NCBI RefSeq assembly: GCF_000332135.1 | Contig: NZ_KB235896.1 | Coordinates: forward strand, 1 to 64,000 | Length of the DNA: 64,000 bases | Direction: 5' to 3' | DNA from: Anabaena sp. PCC 7108 | Lineage (GTDB): Bacteria; Cyanobacteriota; Cyanobacteriia; Cyanobacteriales; Nostocaceae | Shown: positions 25,958 to 37,551 of the stretch, one piece after another | Numbering within the stretch: the stretch's first letter is position 1 | Layout: each line of letters begins with the position of its first letter | Notes under the pieces: model-generated | What the model was told of the DNA's origin: nothing | The model's database searches: none | What the model saw: the letters and a program-made list of their open reading frames with translations, nothing else | Translations under genes and position numbers: made by a program

Positions 25958-27877
25958 ATGACAATATCATTTAGCGCACCCAACGACTTAACCACAGGAG
26001 ATCGCCCCTATTCATTAGCTGTGGGAGATTTTGACAAAGACGGTAATCTCGATGTAGCAGTAGCAAATGCTGATGATAAAACTGTCTCAATCTTATTGGG
26101 TGATGGTGCAGGTAGTTTCAGCTTATTCGGTAGCTATGATGTAGGGTCTACATTGAATCCGATTTCCATAGCTGTATTAGACTTGAACGGTGATGGCAAC
26201 CTAGACATAGCATCAGCAAACGTAGACTTATTAAATATTGCTGTTGCTAACAGTGATGTCTCCATCTTATTGGGTGATGGTACAGGGGCTTTCAGCACAG
26301 ATCCCATCAACTACCCCAATTATGATGTTTCAGGACCAAGTGGACTGAATGCGATCGCATTAGGCGACTACAACAATGATGGTATTCTCGATTTAGCAGC
26401 GGGTACAATTTTCAGCCCTAACGTCTCAATTTTCTTGGGCGATGGTGTATCCAACTTTTCAACTTCTTTCACATACAATGTTGGACAGGATACTCGTGCG
26501 ATCTCTCTCGCTGATTTCAACGATGATGGTATTTTAGACCTAGCACAGGTTAAGTCTAATCAAAGCAAAGTCTTTGTGGCATTAGGAAGTAACCCAGGTA
26601 GCTTTGGTGAACCAACTTCCTTTGGCACTGCTGAGGAATTCATGGTAGGCGCACAACCTCGGTCAGTAACCATAGCCGACATCAACGGTGACGGATTACT
26701 CGACTTATTAGTAGGAAATAGTGATGATGATAATGTTTCATTACTATTAGGCGACGGTACAGGGGATTTCGGCACTGCCACTAACTATACTGCGGGCGAT
26801 GGTTCTCGCGCTGTAGCCGTAGCAGACTTTAACGATGATGGCAAACTTGATCTCGTAACAGCTAACGAACTCGCAGACAATATTTCGGTACTGTTGAATA
26901 CAACTATCGGAGACACTTTTGTTGGGAATACTGGTGATAACTTCTATGTTGTTGATGATATAGGTGACATCATTGAGGAAAGTCCTAATGGTGGCACAGA
27001 TACAGTCAGATCCTCGGTTACATACACTTTAGGTGACAACGTAGAACGTCTGACTTTAGCTGGAACCAACAATATTAACGGTACAGGTAACGACCTAAAT
27101 AACAACATCACAGGTAATATTGGTAATAATATCCTTGATGGTCGTGGTGGTAACGATTCTCTTTATGGTGACGCAGGTGATGATACCTTAATTGGTGGTG
27201 ATGGCAATGATAACCTCTTTGGTGGTGAAGGTGCTGATGCTCTAATTGGTGGTAACGGCAATGACACTTACTTTATCGATGATATGGGTGACACCATTAC
27301 CGAAGATGTCAATGGTGGTATAGACACAGTTAACTCCTCAGTCACCTTCACTTTAAGCGACAACGTAGAACGTCTGACTTTAACTGGAACCGACAATATC
27401 AACGGTACGGGTAACGCCCTGAACAACAATCTCACAGGCAATTCTGGCAATAATATCCTGACGGGGAATGCTGGTAACGACTATCTTTACGGTAACGCAG
27501 GTGATGATATCCTCATTGGTGGTTTGGGTAATGACACACTCTTTAGTGGTGTCGGTAATGATATTTTCCGCTTCAATAGCGCAAATGAAGGACTTGATAG
27601 AATTCAAGACTTTGTAGTTGGTACTGACGTTATTCAGATATCTACTAGTGGTTTTGGTGTTGCTTTGACTGTAAATGCCTCTCTTGATGCTTCTGCTTTC
27701 CGTTCTGGTGCAGGAATAACCACAGCTAATAACAACGTACAAAGATTTATTTACAACACTAGCAATGGTGCTTTATTCTTTGATGCTGACGGTAATGGTG
27801 CTGGCAATAAGATTCAGATTGCTACACTTTCTGGACTACCTACTCTGAGTAACACTGACATTTTTGTGATTGCTTAA
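25958..27877 (+). CDS. FG-GAP/VCBS and RTX repeat exoprotein, type I secretion substrate
   Basis: 639-aa protein without N-terminal signal peptide. Residues 1-310 are about six FG-GAP/VCBS beta-propeller blades, each with a DxDxNxDLxxA calcium loop (for example DFDKDGNLDVAVANAD, DLNGDGNLDIASAN). Residues ~320-560 hold RTX nonapeptide repeats (GGNGNDTYF, GGDGNDNLF, GNAGNDYLYG) interspersed with two near-identical ~100-residue segments of the kind DNVERLTLTGTDNINGTGN. The end resembles a type I secretion signal region (NGALFFDADGNGAGNKIQIATL). Downstream lie a PpiC-like foldase, an HlyB-type exporter and an HlyD adaptor, so it is probably their substrate. Likely a calcium-binding surface or matrix protein. 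No catalytic domain seen. Confidence 0.9.
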   Translation: MTISFSAPNDLTTGDRPYSLAVGDFDKDGNLDVAVANADDKTVSILLGDGAGSFSLFGSYDVGSTLNPISIAVLDLNGDGNLDIASANVDLLNIAVANSDVSILLGDGTGAFSTDPINYPNYDVSGPSGLNAIALGDYNNDGILDLAAGTIFSPNVSIFLGDGVSNFSTSFTYNVGQDTRAISLADFNDDGILDLAQVKSNQSKVFVALGSNPGSFGEPTSFGTAEEFMVGAQPRSVTIADINGDGLLDLLVGNSDDDNVSLLLGDGTGDFGTATNYTAGDGSRAVAVADFNDDGKLDLVTANELADNISVLLNTTIGDTFVGNTGDNFYVVDDIGDIIEESPNGGTDTVRSSVTYTLGDNVERLTLAGTNNINGTGNDLNNNITGNIGNNILDGRGGNDSLYGDAGDDTLIGGDGNDNLFGGEGADALIGGNGNDTYFIDDMGDTITEDVNGGIDTVNSSVTFTLSDNVERLTLTGTDNINGTGNALNNNLTGNSGNNILTGNAGNDYLYGNAGDDILIGGLGNDTLFSGVGNDIFRFNSANEGLDRIQDFVVGTDVIQISTSGFGVALTVNASLDASAFRSGAGITTANNNVQRFIYNTSNGALFFDADGNGAGNKIQIATLSGLPTLSNTDIFVIA

Positions 27878-28400
27878 TCTAACAAGTCTAATTTAATACC
27901 AGTTTAATACCAGCCCTGACTCTAAAAGATGGGGTTGCTTATAACCAAGTCTGCTCAGGCTGTGAGGCTTTGAGCAGTCAGAAGATCCCTCTACTCCACT
28001 CTAAAGCTTCACCTCGGTTTGTGTACCCACAGACGTTTCTGGGGTGAAGCTTTTCATAACTTAATGAAGGTATTGTCAGGAGATAATTGATTTCGTGAAG
28101 TTACTGGCTAGATTTGAAAGTTTTGTTGACTTACTGCCAGTTTAAGCTTGCAATTTTAGAAAATTATGATAGTTTGGTACGGTATATCCAAAGACGGATG
28201 CCTTTGTTACTAAGGTTGACAAGAGCATATTCGGTTTCTGCCGTGATATCCAAGAAATGTCTAAGCTCATAGTGACAAGTCTAGGGAAATAAGTTACAGA
28301 TAAACATCTAACCTTAACCCATAGATAAACTGGCTGCAATCTGTTTCTATTATCTTTTTGACAACAATTAATAACGGTGGGAAATCTGCTTACAAGTGAT
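27878..28400. other. Intergenic region with long inverted repeat
   Basis: Between the RTX gene and the foldase gene. It contains a perfect 11-bp inverted repeat (28003-28053) and otherwise nothing recognised. A minus-strand frame at 28142-28507 is not supported. Confidence 0.5.
28003..28053. repeat. Inverted repeat, possible terminator
   Basis: AAAGCTTCACC paired with GGTGAAGCTTT over a 29-nt loop, ending in TTTT. It lies 126 bp after the RTX gene and could end its transcript. Confidence 0.6.
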
Positions 28401-29111
28401 ATGAATTCAGTTCTGCAATTTGGCGATAGCATACTCACAGCCTCGGAAGTTCTGCAATCATTGGCGAAATACCAGTTGATGCCGCTATTGATCAGAGAGG
28501 TGGTCATTGATAGCGCGATCGCACAGATTGAGTGTACGCCACAAGAAGAGCAACTTGCTTGTGAACAATTAGCCCAACAATATCAAGGGCGACAAGAACA
28601 GGAAATAAGTTCCGAACAGTTAAATACTCTCGCTATTCGCCAATTAAAAGTAGAGAAGTTCAAAGAAGCGACTTGGGGACTAGATTTAGACTCTTATTTT
28701 TACCAACGCAAAGCTCAGTTGGATCGAGTTATCTATTCCTTAATTACCACTTCTGATATCGGTATTGCCCAAGAAATCTACTTCCGCATTCAAGAAGGAG
28801 AACAGTCCTTTGCTCAACTAGCGCGGGAATACGCAGAAGGACCAGAAGCCCAGACAGATGGTTTAGTTGGTCCTGTAGAATTACAGTCTCTTCATCAATC
28901 TTTGGTCAAAATTTTATCTGTAAGCCAACCGCAGCAAGTTTTTCCGCCCACTCAAATAGGAGATCGGATAGTGATTGTGCGATTAGAAAGATTACTACCC
29001 GCTCAACTGGATAGGCAGACGCGCCAAAGATTACTAAACGAACGTTTTCAAGGTTGGCTACAAACACAACTAGCGGCACAAAACTGGCAAATTCAACAAT
29101 CAGAAGTGTAA
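28401..29111 (+). CDS. PpiC-type peptidyl-prolyl isomerase / foldase of the secretion locus
   Basis: 236-aa protein with an N-terminal helical chaperone-like region (VLQFGDSILTASEVLQSLAKYQLMPLLIREVVIDSAI) and a C-terminal parvulin-like rotamase region (FRIQEGEQSFAQLAREYAEGPEAQ onward). No signal peptide, so it is cytoplasmic and could hold RTX substrates unfolded before export. It sits 46 bp upstream of the exporter gene on the same strand. The start is placed at the ATG at 28401 (MNSVLQFGD), preferred over a GTG eight codons upstream (28377) because homologues begin close to the VLQ region. Confidence 0.82.
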   Translation: MNSVLQFGDSILTASEVLQSLAKYQLMPLLIREVVIDSAIAQIECTPQEEQLACEQLAQQYQGRQEQEISSEQLNTLAIRQLKVEKFKEATWGLDLDSYFYQRKAQLDRVIYSLITTSDIGIAQEIYFRIQEGEQSFAQLAREYAEGPEAQTDGLVGPVELQSLHQSLVKILSVSQPQQVFPPTQIGDRIVIVRLERLLPAQLDRQTRQRLLNERFQGWLQTQLAAQNWQIQQSEV

Positions 29112-29157
29112 ATTAGCTGGAATATTAACCATAGTAAATTAATTCATTTTCATAAAC

Positions 29158-32100
29158 ATGACTTATATTAAGAACTCTTTTGAAGAATTTCTCACCACTG
29201 TTGAAGGCTTTGAGCAATTATCAGCAGCGGCAAAAAACAATCTACTATCACAACAACAAGCTTTACGCTACCGGATAGGTCAAAAAATAATTAGTAAAGA
29301 AAAGCTACCTGACCGCATAGCAATTTTGTATGAAGGACGAGTGCGGCTGTTGGCATATGACCCTCAGACCCAATTGCCAATTACCTTAAAAATACTAGAA
29401 CCGGGAGCAATACTGGGCGAAATTAGTTTATTGCGGCAGATTGCTTGTGAAACAGCGATCGCATCCACCGAAGTCATCTGCTTAACTTTTAGTACAGCCG
29501 ATTATTTACGTCTTTTTTCCCAGAATCCAGCATTTGCCCAAGCGCGTCAAAACTCTAGTCACATCCTAGAAATATTCGACATTCTCAGCCCGGAGTTAGC
29601 CCAACAAGCTAATGCTGGTTTAAATCTCAAAAAAATCACTCAACAATCTTTATTAAGGGCGAAAATACATCATTTACCCCCAGGAAAAACCCCTTTTAGC
29701 CAACTAGACACTGACAGTATCTGGTTTGTTAGCGGTGGTGGTACAGTAGCTAATTTTCCGCCCAGTTCTCGGTTAGAATCCAGTAGCGCCAAAGATGTTT
29801 TGGAAGTAACTGGGAATATTCCAGCCCGGTTAGTTGGTATAAATCCCATAGATTTATTATTTCAGGATGATCATCAAGCAGAGCAGGAAATTCCATTATA
29901 TGAAAGAGCAATTACAGATGAGTTAGAAATTCCCTACGCCACAACAGAGGAAGTTTTACCATCACCCGCCGACACACCACAAGTTAAGCAAAAACATCAA
30001 AACTATCCATTTTTTCGCGGACAAGGCGAATTAAATTCTGCCTTGGCTTGCTTCCAAATGGTCGCCAAGCACTTAGAAATCCCCCTGCGGAAAGAGGTAG
30101 TGCGTCGCATCTTAAACGAACAAATTAAACGCCAAGCTGGTATATCCTTTCAACTTTGCGCTTATTTAGCCGAATTAATTGGACTTAAGTCCCAATTAGT
30201 AGATGTTCCCGCTGCTTCCATCACACGCATCCCTACACCAGCACTAATTCAATATAGTGATAGTTATGCTGTTATCTATGCAGTAGATGCCAACACAGTG
30301 GTTTTGGGTGTGCCATCTAAAGGTATTATCCGCTGCAAACCGGGCAAATTACTAGCAGAATTAGAAACTGATGAAAGTAATTTGCAGCCGCAACTCAGGG
30401 TATTATTACTCAGTGCTACCCAAGAAACACCCCAAGAACGCTTTGGGTTACGCTGGTTTCTACCCTACTTATCAAAATACCGACGAGTACTCATAGAAGT
30501 CTTTATCGCTTCATTTTTCGTACAACTGGCAGCTTTAGCAAATCCCCTAGTTATTCAGTTAATTATTGATAAAGTCATCGTCCAAAATAGTATTAGTACC
30601 CTGAATATTTTAGGGGTTTTACTACTGGCAGTCGGTGTATTTGAAGCCATACTTACTACACTGAGGACTTACCTATTTGTAGATACCACCAACCGGATTG
30701 ATATGAGTTTGGGGTCACAAATTATTGACCACTTACTCCGGTTGCCACTACGCTATTTTGAACGCCGACCAGTTGGTGAACTATCTACTCGCATCAATGA
30801 ATTAGAAAATATCCGCCAGTTTCTCACAGGTACGGCGCTAACAGTAGGGTTAGATGCATTGTTCTCGATAGTTTATATCGTCGTCATGCTGTTTTACAGT
30901 TGGAAACTGACAGTGGTTGGCTTAGGAACAATTCCCCTGTTTGTAGTAATTACATTAATTGCTGCCCCCACAGTGAGCCGACAGTTACGTGCCAAAGCGG
31001 AACGGAATGCGGAGACTCAATCTTATTTAGTTGAGGTGATGTCGGGTATTCAAACGGTGAAAGCCCAAAATATCGAATTGCGATCGCGCTTTTCCTGGCA
31101 AGAACGTTATGCTCGGTTTGTAGCCGCAGGCTTTAAAACTGTGATCACTTCCACACTGGCGAATTCCACTAGTCAATTTCTCAACAAACTCAGCGGACTA
31201 CTAGTGTTGTGGGTGGGAGCTTATTTAGTATTGCAGGGAGAGCTAACTTTAGGGGAATTAATCGCCTTTAGAATTATCTCCAGTTACGTTACTAGTCCAA
31301 TATTACGTTTGGCGCAAATCTGGCAAAACTTCCAAGAAACTGGTTTATCTTTAGAACGTCTCAGCGATATTGTTGATACACCACAAGAAGCAGAAATAGA
31401 TCGGAACAATATTCCTTTACCTGCAATCTCTGGTGCAGTCAAATATGAAAATGTTTCCTTCCGATTTGCCCCTAGTGGACCACTCCAACTGAACAATGTT
31501 AGCCTCGATTTCTCGGCTGGTAAATTTGTCGGTATTGTCGGACAAAGTGGTTCAGGTAAAAGCACAATGATGAAATTACTGCTCAGACTTTACAACGTCG
31601 AGTCTGGCAGAATTTTAATCGATGGTTACGACATTGGCAAAGTAGAACTTTATTCCCTCCGCCGACAAATTGGTGTTGTTCCTCAAGATCCATTGTTATT
31701 TGATGGTACAGTTCAGGAAAACATTGCCCTCACAAATCCTGAAGCGACAACAGAAGACATTATCGAAGCAGCCAGGATTGCCGTTGCCCATGAATTTATC
31801 ATGAACCTGCCCAACGGTTATAACACGCGAGTAGGTGAGAGAGGTTCAGCCCTTTCTGGTGGACAAAGACAGAGAATTGCCATCGCCCGTTCGATTTTAC
31901 AAAAACCTAAATTATTAGTTTTGGATGAAGCCACTAGCGCTTTAGATTATCCTACCGAAAGACAAATAGGACTAAATTTAGCTAGAGCATTTCAAGGAAC
32001 TACCGTCTTCTTTATCACTCACCGTCTGAATACTGTTAGTAATGCAGATACGATTATTGTCATGGATAGCGGTAGAGTGATAGAGCAAGGTAGCCATCAA

Positions 32101-32163
32101 GAATTAATGACTGCTAAAGGGCATTATTTCTACCTTTATCAACAGCAAGAAGTCAATTTGTAA
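29158..32163 (+). CDS. HlyB/SunT-type ABC exporter with cNMP-binding and degenerate C39 domains
   Basis: 1001-aa type I secretion exporter. Residues ~10-135 form a cyclic-nucleotide-binding-type domain (PGAILGEISLLRQIACETAIAS). Residues ~280-415 are a C39-like domain in which the catalytic Cys motif is altered (FFRGQGELNSALACFQM) and the His site reads YAVIYAVDA, so proteolysis is unlikely and it probably binds the substrate. Six membrane segments follow (~430-720), then the ATPase: Walker A VGQSGSGKSTMMKLL, signature ALSGGQRQRIAIARSI, Walker B LLVLDEATSALD. Heterocyst regulator HetC has a related layout, but neighbours (PpiC, HlyD, RTX protein) point to T1SS. A GGGTGG hairpin lies just after the stop. 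Confidence 0.92.
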   Translation: MTYIKNSFEEFLTTVEGFEQLSAAAKNNLLSQQQALRYRIGQKIISKEKLPDRIAILYEGRVRLLAYDPQTQLPITLKILEPGAILGEISLLRQIACETAIASTEVICLTFSTADYLRLFSQNPAFAQARQNSSHILEIFDILSPELAQQANAGLNLKKITQQSLLRAKIHHLPPGKTPFSQLDTDSIWFVSGGGTVANFPPSSRLESSSAKDVLEVTGNIPARLVGINPIDLLFQDDHQAEQEIPLYERAITDELEIPYATTEEVLPSPADTPQVKQKHQNYPFFRGQGELNSALACFQMVAKHLEIPLRKEVVRRILNEQIKRQAGISFQLCAYLAELIGLKSQLVDVPAASITRIPTPALIQYSDSYAVIYAVDANTVVLGVPSKGIIRCKPGKLLAELETDESNLQPQLRVLLLSATQETPQERFGLRWFLPYLSKYRRVLIEVFIASFFVQLAALANPLVIQLIIDKVIVQNSISTLNILGVLLLAVGVFEAILTTLRTYLFVDTTNRIDMSLGSQIIDHLLRLPLRYFERRPVGELSTRINELENIRQFLTGTALTVGLDALFSIVYIVVMLFYSWKLTVVGLGTIPLFVVITLIAAPTVSRQLRAKAERNAETQSYLVEVMSGIQTVKAQNIELRSRFSWQERYARFVAAGFKTVITSTLANSTSQFLNKLSGLLVLWVGAYLVLQGELTLGELIAFRIISSYVTSPILRLAQIWQNFQETGLSLERLSDIVDTPQEAEIDRNNIPLPAISGAVKYENVSFRFAPSGPLQLNNVSLDFSAGKFVGIVGQSGSGKSTMMKLLLRLYNVESGRILIDGYDIGKVELYSLRRQIGVVPQDPLLFDGTVQENIALTNPEATTEDIIEAARIAVAHEFIMNLPNGYNTRVGERGSALSGGQRQRIAIARSILQKPKLLVLDEATSALDYPTERQIGLNLARAFQGTTVFFITHRLNTVSNADTIIVMDSGRVIEQGSHQELMTAKGHYFYLYQQQEVNL

Positions 32164-32168
32164 TTTTT

Positions 32169-32192
32169 AGGGGTGGGATTTCTCCACCCTTG
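32169..32192 (+). terminator. Hairpin after exporter gene
   Basis: GGGTGG-GATTTCT-CCACCC, starting 6 bp after the exporter stop, without a T-run. Possibly an attenuator or mRNA stabiliser between the exporter and HlyD genes. Confidence 0.45.
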
Positions 32193-32349
32193 AAGCCAGT
32201 TATTTAAACTATTGACTTAAATTTTCCTATTGCTGAATGAATGTATGAATTTTTTTTTTCTCGCAGAGGCTCGGAGAGTAAGAGTTTGAGAGATGGAATT
32301 TTTGACTTTCATACCTCGATATGGCTAACGCCAAGTTTTCAATCCCAAA

Positions 32350-32371
32350 TCTAAAATCTAAAATCTAAAAT
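32350..32371. repeat. Heptamer tandem repeat (TCTAAAA x3)
   Basis: Three TCTAAAA units lie immediately before the HlyD start, in its leader region; they replace any clear ribosome-binding site. Confidence 0.75.
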
Positions 32372-32375
32372 TGTT

Positions 32376-33977
<1,602 letters not shown>

Positions 33978-34010
33978 TATTTTGATCAAGCACCCCACTG
34001 TAAATTCTAA

Positions 34011-34547
34011 TTAATTGAACTGTTCTAACAATGTCTCCGCAGAAGCATTGTGATCTAAGAAGGAAAATAAATGTCTATAGATTAATTTTCCTTCTTGGTC
34101 TAATACAAACTGCGCTGGCAAAGGCGCTCCTAGGGCTTGTCCTACTTGATATGTACGAAATACATAACAACTGGGGTCGCTTAATAAGGGCATTTTTAAG
34201 TCTAAATCTTTGACAACTATTTGACTTTGCTTTTTGTCAGTACTAGTAACTAACAAAACTTCTATGCCACGTTTTTTAAATTGTTCATATTTTGCATTCA
34301 GATCCTTGATGTGTGGATAGCAAAATGGACAATATTGTTTTTCTGTGAAAATCCGTGTAAAGGCAATGACAACAGGTTGTTTACCTTTAAAATCTGATAA
34401 CTTTAATGTGCGATTATTTGTAATATCTGTCAATTTAAAATCTGGCGTTCCTACTCCCAGTCTGATTTCATCTAATGCTGGTTTGGGTAAAAAATTACGA
34501 AAGAACCGCTCATTAAATAAACCGGTAAAATCTGTTGAGGTAAGCAT
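34011..34547 (-). CDS. Peroxiredoxin-like (AhpC/TSA) protein with CPFC motif
   Basis: 178-aa thioredoxin-fold protein. The peroxidatic region reads TRIFTEKQYCPFCYPHIKDLN (Cys pair spaced CxxC near residue 73), and the fold is completed by FVLDQEGKLIYRHLFS. The CxxC spacing resembles thiol-disulfide or BCP/AhpC-like redoxins rather than the classic PxxxTxxC peroxiredoxin, since the canonical Thr/Pro pattern is altered. It may reduce peroxides or disulfides using thioredoxin. It lies downstream of, and on the same strand as, the 2-Cys peroxiredoxin gene (34653-35264), separated by a hairpin (34588-34630), so they are probably separate transcripts. Confidence 0.85.
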   Translation of the reverse strand: MLTSTDFTGLFNERFFRNFLPKPALDEIRLGVGTPDFKLTDITNNRTLKLSDFKGKQPVVIAFTRIFTEKQYCPFCYPHIKDLNAKYEQFKKRGIEVLLVTSTDKKQSQIVVKDLDLKMPLLSDPSCYVFRTYQVGQALGAPLPAQFVLDQEGKLIYRHLFSFLDHNASAETLLEQFN

Positions 34548-34587
34548 AAAGAATAAAATACTAAAAATATCGGGTAATTAATCAAAA

Positions 34588-34630
34588 GAGGCAGGATAAA
34601 ATTAAATCAAAATTTTCAACCTCCTGCCTC
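34588..34630. terminator. Hairpin between peroxiredoxin genes
   Basis: Inverted repeat GAGGCAGGA / TCCTGCCTC with a 25-nt loop, 22 bp after the 2-Cys peroxiredoxin stop on the minus strand. Probable terminator for that gene. Confidence 0.6.
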
Positions 34631-34652
34631 CAGGATAGCTGCTCGCTATTTA

Positions 34653-35264
34653 TTAAACAGCAGAGAAGTAGATTTTGGACTTGACTGGATCAGGATTCAT
34701 GGTTTTGTCACCTGGTTGCCAACCTGCGGGGCAAACTTCATCGGGGTGAGACTGAACATACTGAAGTGCTTGTAGTGTCCGCAGAGTTTCATCAACACTG
34801 CGACCAAAGGCTAGGTTGTTGATGGTAGCGTGTTGGAGGACACCGTCTTTATCAATGATAAACAGACCACGTAAAGCAATACCAGCTGCGGGGTCAAGAA
34901 CGTTGTAATCGCTACTAATTTCTTTCTTGATGTCAGAAACTAGGGGATAATTTAAGTCACCGACACCACCGGATTTGCGATCTGTTTGAATCCAAGCTAG
35001 GTGAGAAAACTCGCTATCAACAGAAACACCGAGTACTTCCGTGTTAAGCTTTTTAAATTCTTCGTAGCGATCGCTAAATGCTGTGATCTCAGTGGGACAA
35101 ACAAAGGTAAAGTCTAAGGGGTAAAAAAACAGGACGACATACTTACCGCGATAGTCGGAAAGTTTAATGTTCTTAAATTCTTGATCTACCACAGCTGTGG
35201 CTGTAAAGTCTGGAGCCTGTTGGCCAACCCGGAGGCATCCTTCTGTTCCGTAAGTAAGGGTCAT
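34653..35264 (-). CDS. Typical 2-Cys peroxiredoxin
   Basis: 203-aa thiol peroxidase. The peroxidatic Cys lies in [20 protein letters not shown] (near residue 56) and the resolving Cys in [14 protein letters not shown] near residue 178. The GGVG loop ([11 protein letters not shown]) and a C-terminal YF pair (KIYFSAV) correspond to the GGLG/YF elements that make eukaryote-type enzymes prone to overoxidation. It is cytoplasmic, reduced by thioredoxin, and important for hydrogen peroxide detoxification during photosynthesis. The start is supported by AGGAGAACTAG-like sequence upstream (minus strand). A debranching-enzyme gene starts divergently at 35403. Confidence 0.95.
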   Translation of the reverse strand: MTLTYGTEGCLRVGQQAPDFTATAVVDQEFKNIKLSDYRGKYVVLFFYPLDFTFVCPTEITAFSDRYEEFKKLNTEVLGVSVDSEFSHLAWIQTDRKSGGVGDLNYPLVSDIKKEISSDYNVLDPAAGIALRGLFIIDKDGVLQHATINNLAFGRSVDETLRTLQALQYVQSHPDEVCPAGWQPGDKTMNPDPVKSKIYFSAV

Positions 35265-35402
35265 TAATCTAGTTCTCCTTCAACTTATATCCATTTTTTA
35301 GCGTTGGCATTCGGGTTAGTAAAAACTCACCCAGCCACGCTGTCACAGTTTAATTACGATCTGTTACGACTATATCATAGTCATAACGATTTTGAGTAGC
35401 TA

Positions 35403-37478
35403 ATGACTGACTTAGACACAAGAGAATGGTTACTTACTAATGGCTTGGGTGCTTTTGCCAGTGGTACAGTTTCTGATGTGCGGACACGTACTTATCATGG
35501 TTGGTTATTCGCGGCGACAAATCCCCCTGTCGGGCGAAAATTACTGCTTTCTCACTTAGAAGCAAGTCTGGAAATATCAGGAAAAGTCATAGCACTGGGG
35601 ACGAATTTTTGGGGTGGTGGTCAAATTGAACCGACAGGCTATAAACTGCTGCACAATTTTGATATTAACCCAGTTCCTAAATGGATGTGGGGTAAGGAGA
35701 ATTGGCAGTTAAGTAGACAGTTGGTGATGCCTCATGGGTGGGGAAATGAGGAGAATAAATTACCAATGCCCAATTCCCAAAGGACTTTAATCCAGTATCG
35801 GTATGAGGGTAAGGATGTAGGGATTTTAAGGTTAAGACTGCTGATAGGCGATCGCGATTTTCATCATCAGCAAACCGAGAGCGAGAAATTACAATTTTCC
35901 CAATTAGTCAGTCAACGCCTACTTTGTCTACAAGCGAATATTGATGGGGAATTTGGTACACCTTGGCATCTGCGCTGGACAAAAGGAGAATATCAAGCCA
36001 ATGAAGTTTGGTACTGGAATTATAGTTTACCAGAAGAAACAAAACGCGGCTTACATGATCTAGAACACCTCTATAGTCCCGGTTATTTAACAGTTAATCT
36101 CCAACCAGGAGATACAGTCACCCTAGAAGCAAACGTAGGTTTACCCAGCCTCCAGCAACCTATTCTCTCACCAGATAGCTTTGTAGAAGCCGTAGAAGCC
36201 GAACAAGAGAGACTTTCGCAAATTTTCGGCTGGAGGCTAGAAGAAGCAGGGAGCAGGGGAAGCAGGGGAGCAGGGTGCAGGGTGCAGGGGGAAAAAAACC
36301 AATTACCAATTACCAATCACCAGTCCCGAATTTGGGAACAACTGCTTAAAGCTAGTGATCAATTTATTGTCTATCGCGCTTCTATTGCTGGACCGACAGT
36401 AATTGCTGGATATCACTGGTTTAATGATTGGGGAAGAGATACCTTGATTGCTTTACCGGGATTGACACTGGTGACACAGCGCTTTGATTTAGCCAAAGGG
36501 ATATTAAAAACTTTTGGACGTTACTGTCGTCATGGACTGATTCCCAATGCTTTTCCTAATTTCGACAGCGAACCACTTTATAACAGTATTGATGCTGCAT
36601 TGTGGTGGATTGAAACCTTAGGACTGTATTTAGAAGCTACTGAAGATTGGCAGTTTTTAGTAGAGGAGTTCCCAGTTGTGCAGCAAATTCACAAAGCCTT
36701 TGTTGGTGGTACTCACTACAATATCCAAGTAGATGCTACTGATGGGCTAATTTGTTGGGATGCTAATGGTGTGGCTCTTACCTGGATGGATGTGGTAATT
36801 GGGGGATTACCTATTACTCCCCGTCGTGGTAAGCCAGTAGAAATCAATGCTTTATGGTATTCTGCTTTATGTTGGTTGAGTCAATGGGCAGAACGCTTGA
36901 GCCAAATAGATTTAGGCAATTCTGTACGTTTAAATAATCAAGCCCAACGCTATAGACAGCAAGCAGAACAGGTAAAAGCTTCGTTACAAAAATTTTGGAA
37001 TCCGCAGTTAGGCTATTTTTATGACTTCATTGATTTAGAAGATGGACGGAATTCGCAAATTCGCCCTAATGCAGTTTTGGCATTATCTTTGCACAATTGC
37101 TGTTTTTCTCAACAGCAAGGCCGTCAAGTATTGGATTTGGCTACTTCCTGTTTGCTAACTCCCTATGGTTTGCGTAGTCTTGATCCTGGTGATCCAGAAT
37201 ATATAGGTATATATAACGGAAATTCAGAACAGCGCGATCGCTCTTATCATCAAGGTACTGTTTGGACTTGGTTAATTGGTGCTTATATCCGGGCTTGGGA
37301 ACGTTTTTATCCAGATGAAAAATTACCTTTTAACTGGGAACCGCTAATAAATCATTTTCTCTCTAGTGCTTGTATTAATTCGATTTCGGAAATTTTTGAT
37401 GGTGATACACCGCATATATCTAAGGGTGCGATCGCTCAAGCTTGGTCTGTGGCTGAGGTGATTCGGCATTTTAGGTAA
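35403..37478 (+). CDS. Glycogen debranching enzyme (amylo-alpha-1,6-glucosidase type, GH133-like)
   Basis: 691-aa protein. The N-terminal beta-sandwich begins TREWLLTNGLGAFASGTVSDVRTRTYHGWL, diagnostic of the archaeal/bacterial glycogen debranching family, and the C-terminal (alpha/alpha)6 barrel shows GYHWFNDWGRDTLIALPGL, ATDGLICWDANGVALTWMD and SYHQGTVWTWLIGAY with acidic catalytic residues. It removes alpha-1,6 branches of glycogen. Residues ~281-307 (AGSRGSRGAGCRVQG then NQLPITNHQ) are encoded by two STRR-type repeats (36243-36322) that read through in frame between the two domains and are unlikely to belong to the family. Confidence 0.93.
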   Translation: MTDLDTREWLLTNGLGAFASGTVSDVRTRTYHGWLFAATNPPVGRKLLLSHLEASLEISGKVIALGTNFWGGGQIEPTGYKLLHNFDINPVPKWMWGKENWQLSRQLVMPHGWGNEENKLPMPNSQRTLIQYRYEGKDVGILRLRLLIGDRDFHHQQTESEKLQFSQLVSQRLLCLQANIDGEFGTPWHLRWTKGEYQANEVWYWNYSLPEETKRGLHDLEHLYSPGYLTVNLQPGDTVTLEANVGLPSLQQPILSPDSFVEAVEAEQERLSQIFGWRLEEAGSRGSRGAGCRVQGEKNQLPITNHQSRIWEQLLKASDQFIVYRASIAGPTVIAGYHWFNDWGRDTLIALPGLTLVTQRFDLAKGILKTFGRYCRHGLIPNAFPNFDSEPLYNSIDAALWWIETLGLYLEATEDWQFLVEEFPVVQQIHKAFVGGTHYNIQVDATDGLICWDANGVALTWMDVVIGGLPITPRRGKPVEINALWYSALCWLSQWAERLSQIDLGNSVRLNNQAQRYRQQAEQVKASLQKFWNPQLGYFYDFIDLEDGRNSQIRPNAVLALSLHNCCFSQQQGRQVLDLATSCLLTPYGLRSLDPGDPEYIGIYNGNSEQRDRSYHQGTVWTWLIGAYIRAWERFYPDEKLPFNWEPLINHFLSSACINSISEIFDGDTPHISKGAIAQAWSVAEVIRHFR
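36243..36322. repeat. Two STRR repeats inside the debranching-enzyme gene
   Basis: A gcagggg/gcagggt repeat followed by an accaatt heptamer repeat, about 80 bp, in frame within the linker between the beta-sandwich and the catalytic barrel. Confidence 0.8.
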
Positions 37479-37551
37479 TTGGATTTGATGAGATATCTGC
37501 TGGCAGAAGCGCCTTGCGATCGCACTTCTGCCTTCTTCTAGCTGGCTCTAT

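Noticed and set aside
28142-28507. 121-codon minus-strand frame upstream of the PpiC-like gene
   Set aside because: It overlaps the start of a supported gene on the other strand, has no recognised domain and its composition is not protein-like.
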